From assembly GCF_001039355.2 (NCBI RefSeq), contig NW_019774014.1, positions 314,539 to 378,538 of the forward strand: DNA of 64,000 bases. Direction: 5' to 3'. Every line of letters starts with the position of its first letter. The stretch's first letter is position 1. The position numbers were made by a program, and so were the translations under genes. Below the pieces are notes generated by a model. The model ran no database searches, was not told where the DNA came from, and saw only the letters and a list, made by a program, of their open reading frames with translations. This DNA is from Lingula anatina. Its lineage: Eukaryota; Brachiopoda; Lingulata; Lingulida; Lingulidae. Below, one piece after another: positions 50,501 to 56,616 of the stretch.

Positions 50501-53500
50501 AATACCAGCTTTGAGGGTCTGCCGCTAGATGGCGTGGGGGTGAAAGCAGTCCTTCTAAAATCTCGCAGAATCTCGCTCACGGCTTTACACCACAGTTTAA
50601 CATGGAGCGTGTGCACGCGTCGCTGACAGTGAACCAACTCAAACGCAATTTACTTGAATGTGGTGCCATAACATCTGGATGAAAATGTGAATTGACTGAA
50701 AGGTATGTGTTTTCTTTTTATTTAGTGCTTGAAAAACACGAATGCTAACTATTTTCCTTGAAAAAATCAAAGATTAGTCGAGGTGTGTGTGTCAAATCTG
50801 ACATGTAGGCTATAGTACATGTAGACTACTGTAGGTACGAGTAGGCCTACGCTCATTTTTTTTTTTTAGTAGCACGAAAGACGAAGATTTTTAATACTTA
50901 GTAAATGTACTTATTTATTTTCTTTATAAGGTTACCCAAAGAAGGCCCATATATTCGGGGCAAAGCCTGAAACTGTCGATTTCAGCACCCCAGGACAGCC
51001 AACTTCAAGAGCAGGATAAAATGATTACAATGTACTTCAGGAATCTTACCTATCACTTCACATCAGCAGCAAAGATTGATGTAGCCACCAGTTATGCCTA
51101 CCCTAAAGCTGACTTACAGGCGGCTGTGATGGACAACAACTATTGCCAAGTGCCATGAAAAGAATAAAGCATGGATAGAAGGAATGATGTAAGTGAAAAC
51201 AGAGGTCTAATATTAAGAATCAGGCCCAAATATGATAAAGAATTATCAAACTAGGTGATGTGTGACATCATAGAATTATAGGCATAATATTGTATCTAAA
51301 CTATTTAATGCTGTAACCATCTACCATGCTTTAATGGGATATGAATATTTCAGGTTGAGGAACAAACAGCGAAGGACACTGAGCATAGCAAGTTATAACA
51401 AGGAAAGAGCGCAATCTGACACAAGGAGAGACAATGGGGGATCACTGCTTCCAGATTTGGAGAGATAATGGCAGCTACAGAGAAGAAGTATATGAACAAA
51501 CTGTATGAATCATTGTTGTGTCCAAAACCATTGCAGACACATGACAGTAGGACCCGGACCTGATTTCCCCTTTTTGGAATGTGTATCTCGTGCACGAATC
51601 TGGGCCTAAAGAAAACCCGCAAATACTATATTCAGTTAGAAGGCCAGATGTTCATTACAAATCCCCCATTCTGCTATTTTGTTGTGTTTACATTCAAAGA
51701 TCTGTTTGTGGGGTTGATCCATTCTGACACTGGATATTTTTCTACATGTATTTTGCCCAGGATAACTTTATTTAATGAAAAACACTATAGGAAGTATGTG
51801 TCAGCTAGTTTATAGAAAGTACCCCTGTATGAGATGGTTTTAGCTGCAATCACAATTTTGAAGTGCCATTTTAAAAAAAAAGTTTTAACTAAAATGAAAT
51901 AATTTGGTGGTGCTATATTCTTTACAAAAAGTACTTATGTGTTTATGCTGTTTTTAATAATATTTCACTGTAATGAAAAAAAAAATCCTATGATGNCAGT
52001 TGGACCCGGACCTGATTTCCCCTTTTTGGAATGTGTATCTCGTGCACGCATCTGGGCCTAAAGAAAACCCGCAAATACTATATTCAGTTAGAAGGCCAGA
52101 TGTTCATTACAAATCGCCCATTCTGCTATTTTGTTGTGTTTACATTCAAAGATCTGTTTGTGGGGTTGATCTATTCTGACACTGGATATTTTTCTACATG
52201 TATTTTGCCCAGGATAACTTTATTTAATGAAAAACACTATAGGAAGTATGTGTCAGCTAGTATATAGAAAGTACCCCTGTATGAGATGGTTTTAGCTGCA
52301 ATCACAGTTTTGAAGTGCCATTTAAAAAAAAAGTTTTAACTAAAATGAAATAATTTGGTGGTGCTATATTCTTTACAAAAAGTACTTATGTGTTTATGCT
52401 GTTTTTAATAATATTTAACTGTAATGAAAAAAAATCCTATGATGCTATTTTGTAAAGTATTTTTAGCAGGATGAAATAATTTGATAGTTGTATTTACAGC
52501 AAATAATTTGGTTTTTCTGCTTTTTAAAGAATTTTCAAAGTGATGACATAATGTGGTGGTTCTATTCAAGTAAAATAATTCATAAGTACTATTTTGTAAA
52601 AAGGAACAAAAAACCGTGTTCATTTGTAAAATGTTTGCTTTCTTTAACTTTTATTTCTTAAACTGTTACAAAAAGTTTTCCATACCCACAGTAATCCATT
52701 GGCTGAGAAATTGCAGCTTTGTATTCAGGAAAGTTATTGCACAAATAAATTATCTAAGTATTACATGGTTTCATGGTTCTTACTATGGACTAAATAATTA
52801 TTTAAAAAAAATATATATTTGGTTTTGCTGCTTTTTAATGAATTTTCAGAGCGATGAAATAATATGGTGTTTCTACTCAAGTAAAACAATTCAGAAGTGC
52901 TATTTTGTAAAAAAAAAAAAAAAAAAGAACAAAAACTGTTCATTTATAAAATGTTTTCTTTCTTTAAATTTTATTTCTTAAACTGTTACAAAAAGCTTTC
53001 CAAACTTGCATTATTCCATTGGCTGAGAAATTGCATCTATACATGTACAAATAAATTGTCTAACTATACCTAGTTTCATGATTCTTACGATGAACTGAAT
53101 ACTTATTTTAAATAAAAATAATTATTTAATTAACATTACCGGTCATGCTCAATACATCAATAAAAAAGGTTATTACTTAATAACACAACCTTATTTGGGT
53201 AGTAGGCTACCGGCACTTATGTATATTTACTGACAACTCTTCTGAAATTGCGGACATAAGAAAACGCACTTTGATAAATCATACTTCCTAGGGGCACTTT
53301 CTTGCTATGGAGCTCTCTTTCCAAAACTTCAGAAGTTTTGCCAAGATCAATTAACCTTTCTACGTGTATTCTTTTTGAGGCAACTCGTCTATCTTTAGGG
53401 GCCTAATTACTGTGCCTGGGTCAACTTGTAACTGTCCCTTTTACATGGAAGGTGTGTTGACATGGGCAACCCTTCACTTCAAACGAAGCCCTGAATCCTC

Positions 53501-54829
53501 AGGAAAATTATGCCCACCTTGCCGACTTTGACATTCAGGTACACAACAATACTGAGGCATGTTTATTAAGGCCAGTGCCACAGTCCAACGTATGTTATTT
53601 CCAAAATGGCGACTGTGGAAGGACTGAATTCACACTAGCGACACCTGGCGCCAAGCGGGCTGGTATACCCCATTAAAGGTTATACCATCTTTGCTAAAAA
53701 CAAAAGAGATTCTTGGGTTTCTCTAAAGAGAACTAGGAAGCACATATACCAATAGGTACTATCATGTATTAGAAAAGGGAATGAGTAGGCCTAATAAACA
53801 CGTCTATTTGCGCAACTACTGCATTTGAAAGATGGAGAGCATATAATGTGGAGAGCATATAATGCTTCCAGCGCCTTGCCTCCACTTCATTCTTTTGAAT
53901 AAACGTTGTTTAAAAAAAATTTGAAAGATTCTATTTAAAAGAACGTCGATCAGCACCTACCAGACATATTAAGTACACATATTAAAAAATAAATAAATAA
54001 ATAAACAAACGCACCTCGTGTGTTTTATTGGGTGTAACGAGTATAAATCATGAGACAAACAGGAAAAAAAACAAAAAACAAAACAAAAAAAAAAAAACGA
54101 ACACCTAAACAATAGGCCTACCTTAAATTGAAGGTCTATACATGCATGTGGCTTCCCAAAACAGTTTTGCATTAAACAAACAAACAAACAAACAAAATAT
54201 TAACAATATTAAATAAATACATAAATATGTAAAATTAAATTAAATTAAGTTAAATATAATTAAATAGAAAATAAAAATAAAATAAAAATATAAAATAAAA
54301 CACAATAAAACAGTTCATCAAAATTTGATTTTAGATGGGACATCTCTAATACCAAATAGACCTTAATATATGCGAAAGAGAGGGCTGGCAGAGCTGCTAG
54401 CTGTCCTTTATAGTTCCAGTTAATTTCACCTGCTTTGAATTTGTTTACTTGTACCATAATATTTACCTGCATACCTGATCCCAGCCTAGTTATGTTAACA
54501 GCACGCTGGCTTGGGACGTAAACTGTGTACACACTTATGGGGAACGGCTATAGCTCACCAGATAGTCTTGGAGCTGTAGGAGATCTGAGAGAGAGAGAGA
54601 GAGAGATCGAGAGAGAGAGAGAGAATTTCCTGGAAAAACGGGTGAAGGGATAGAGAATAAAAGAATGAAGAAGGTTAAGGAATTTAGCATTCTATTTTCA
54701 AATTCGCATGCCGGATTTCCACACCCCCTAAAGGGAAATTGGCTGCAGTAGCTCGGAGTCCGGACCAAAAACAGCGAAAGACGCCCCACACTGACACAAA
54801 AATACTATATCTATCTACCTTGTCATCAG

Positions 54830-54884
<55 letters not shown>

Positions 54885-56554
54885 ATGGGTGTTTGTGTTT
54901 ATGTGTTCGGGGCCATTTGTTGCATTTTTCTTTTTCGTAATAACGAACTTTCTAATTCAGTTTCTCTAAAAGGATTCAACATGTCGCTGAGAAACGAAAA
55001 TTTACAAAATATGAAGACTGAAGACAAAAAAGACCAAAAAGACCGTAATACATGTATAGTAGTACGTNAATAATTACCAACTTTATAACTTGATTAAAAT
55101 GGAAGAAATGATCCAAATCAAGTGAAGGGTGCACTTTTCCAAAAAGGTTTATTTTCGTCAAATAAAAATACAGCATTCAGTTTTTAACTTAATTTAAATG
55201 GAAGATATGATACAATATAAAGCACTTACGTGTGTGAAGGTTGCATTTTTCCCATAAAGGGAAAAATTATTTTTTTGTCAAATAAAACAAAAGCATTTCA
55301 GAAATATTAGTTGTTTTTGAATAAATTACTCTTTCAAATGTTACTGCCTCCCCCCCTCCCTTCCAAACTGATAATCACCTCCCATTTCAGACCTAGTGTG
55401 TTAGGTGAGACAGCACAGCCAGCACAATCCTCACCCAGAGACATCACTGCCACCTGTCTGCTTACAACATAATAAAAAGTTCTCTAAGCCTGTCTAACTG
55501 CTAATTATTTAAAGATAAACATTCGCATTGAAATCTAAGTCATTTTATATCAGGAGGGTCAATTTCAAGTGCAGGTTAACTTGATTTTCCTGAGAATTTT
55601 AAGTAGCTACCAGCTGAAGTCGAGTAAAAACTGGATCACATAACATACAGATTTAACGGCCATTTGGATTCCTTAATGTGAAATCAAGTCAAGACATTCT
55701 AGCTAAGTACATTTATTCAACCGTTTGTGTTAGCCACTTGTGGAAGCATCTCACTTCAATGTTCCTTTCAATGTTAAATGGCCTAATATTGACAATACCA
55801 TTCAATGTAATGTGACCAATACCTTCAATATTTTCTTTAAAATCCCTATACTAAATCCTTATTAACTATGACGGCAACGGTTTTAGATAATAAAACTCCT
55901 CTCATCTTCAGTAGTTTGTAAAAACTTTAAACATGATTTTGCCAATGGTCCGACCCAAGAGAACTGCGGAATCCTATTGGATTTTGACTGGAGTTCGGGA
56001 TTTGTTTACCATTGTAATACCATTAGACCAACAGAGCTGTGTACACACTTCATGAGACTGTTTGCTCTCTCACTCAGCACTCACCATCAATGAGATAATA
56101 TTGATGATGTTTTCCTTCCAGAAATCAATGTAAGGACACAGCAAACCCGATCTGAGGTATAGCTTTTATCTACAGCATCGGCAGATAATGAGAAATAACT
56201 GACAGACCGTGACAAAGAAACCAATTGTAAAAACAGCATGTTCAATTAAAGGATACTCTGATAATCTAATTGGCATATGGGGTTCTGGTATTAGAATGTT
56301 ACAGATATGCTGGAGCACACATGCACATATATATGAGAAACTATATTATGTAAACATACAAATCTACACAGTTCACCTATAAATAAAATATACACGTCCT
56401 CACAGTAGTCATATGTGTTTACTTATAGCATCACCAATGTTTTGCCTCCTCACAGCTGTTAGCAGTGGGCAGCACAGGAGAGAAAATCAATGTTCCTGCT
56501 CACCAACATTCTGTATTAACATGTATCATCTGTCAGTAATATAACGTCTGACCA

Positions 56555-56616
<62 letters not shown>

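Noticed and set aside
50601-50680. Short frame [18 protein letters not shown]...
   Set aside because: Only about 26 codons, stops before the next donor, and its antisense frame is equally open.
51579-52267. Duplicated 78-codon frame ([12 protein letters not shown]..)
   Set aside because: Appears twice only because of the unmerged contig overlap at 51996; no family, no splice context.
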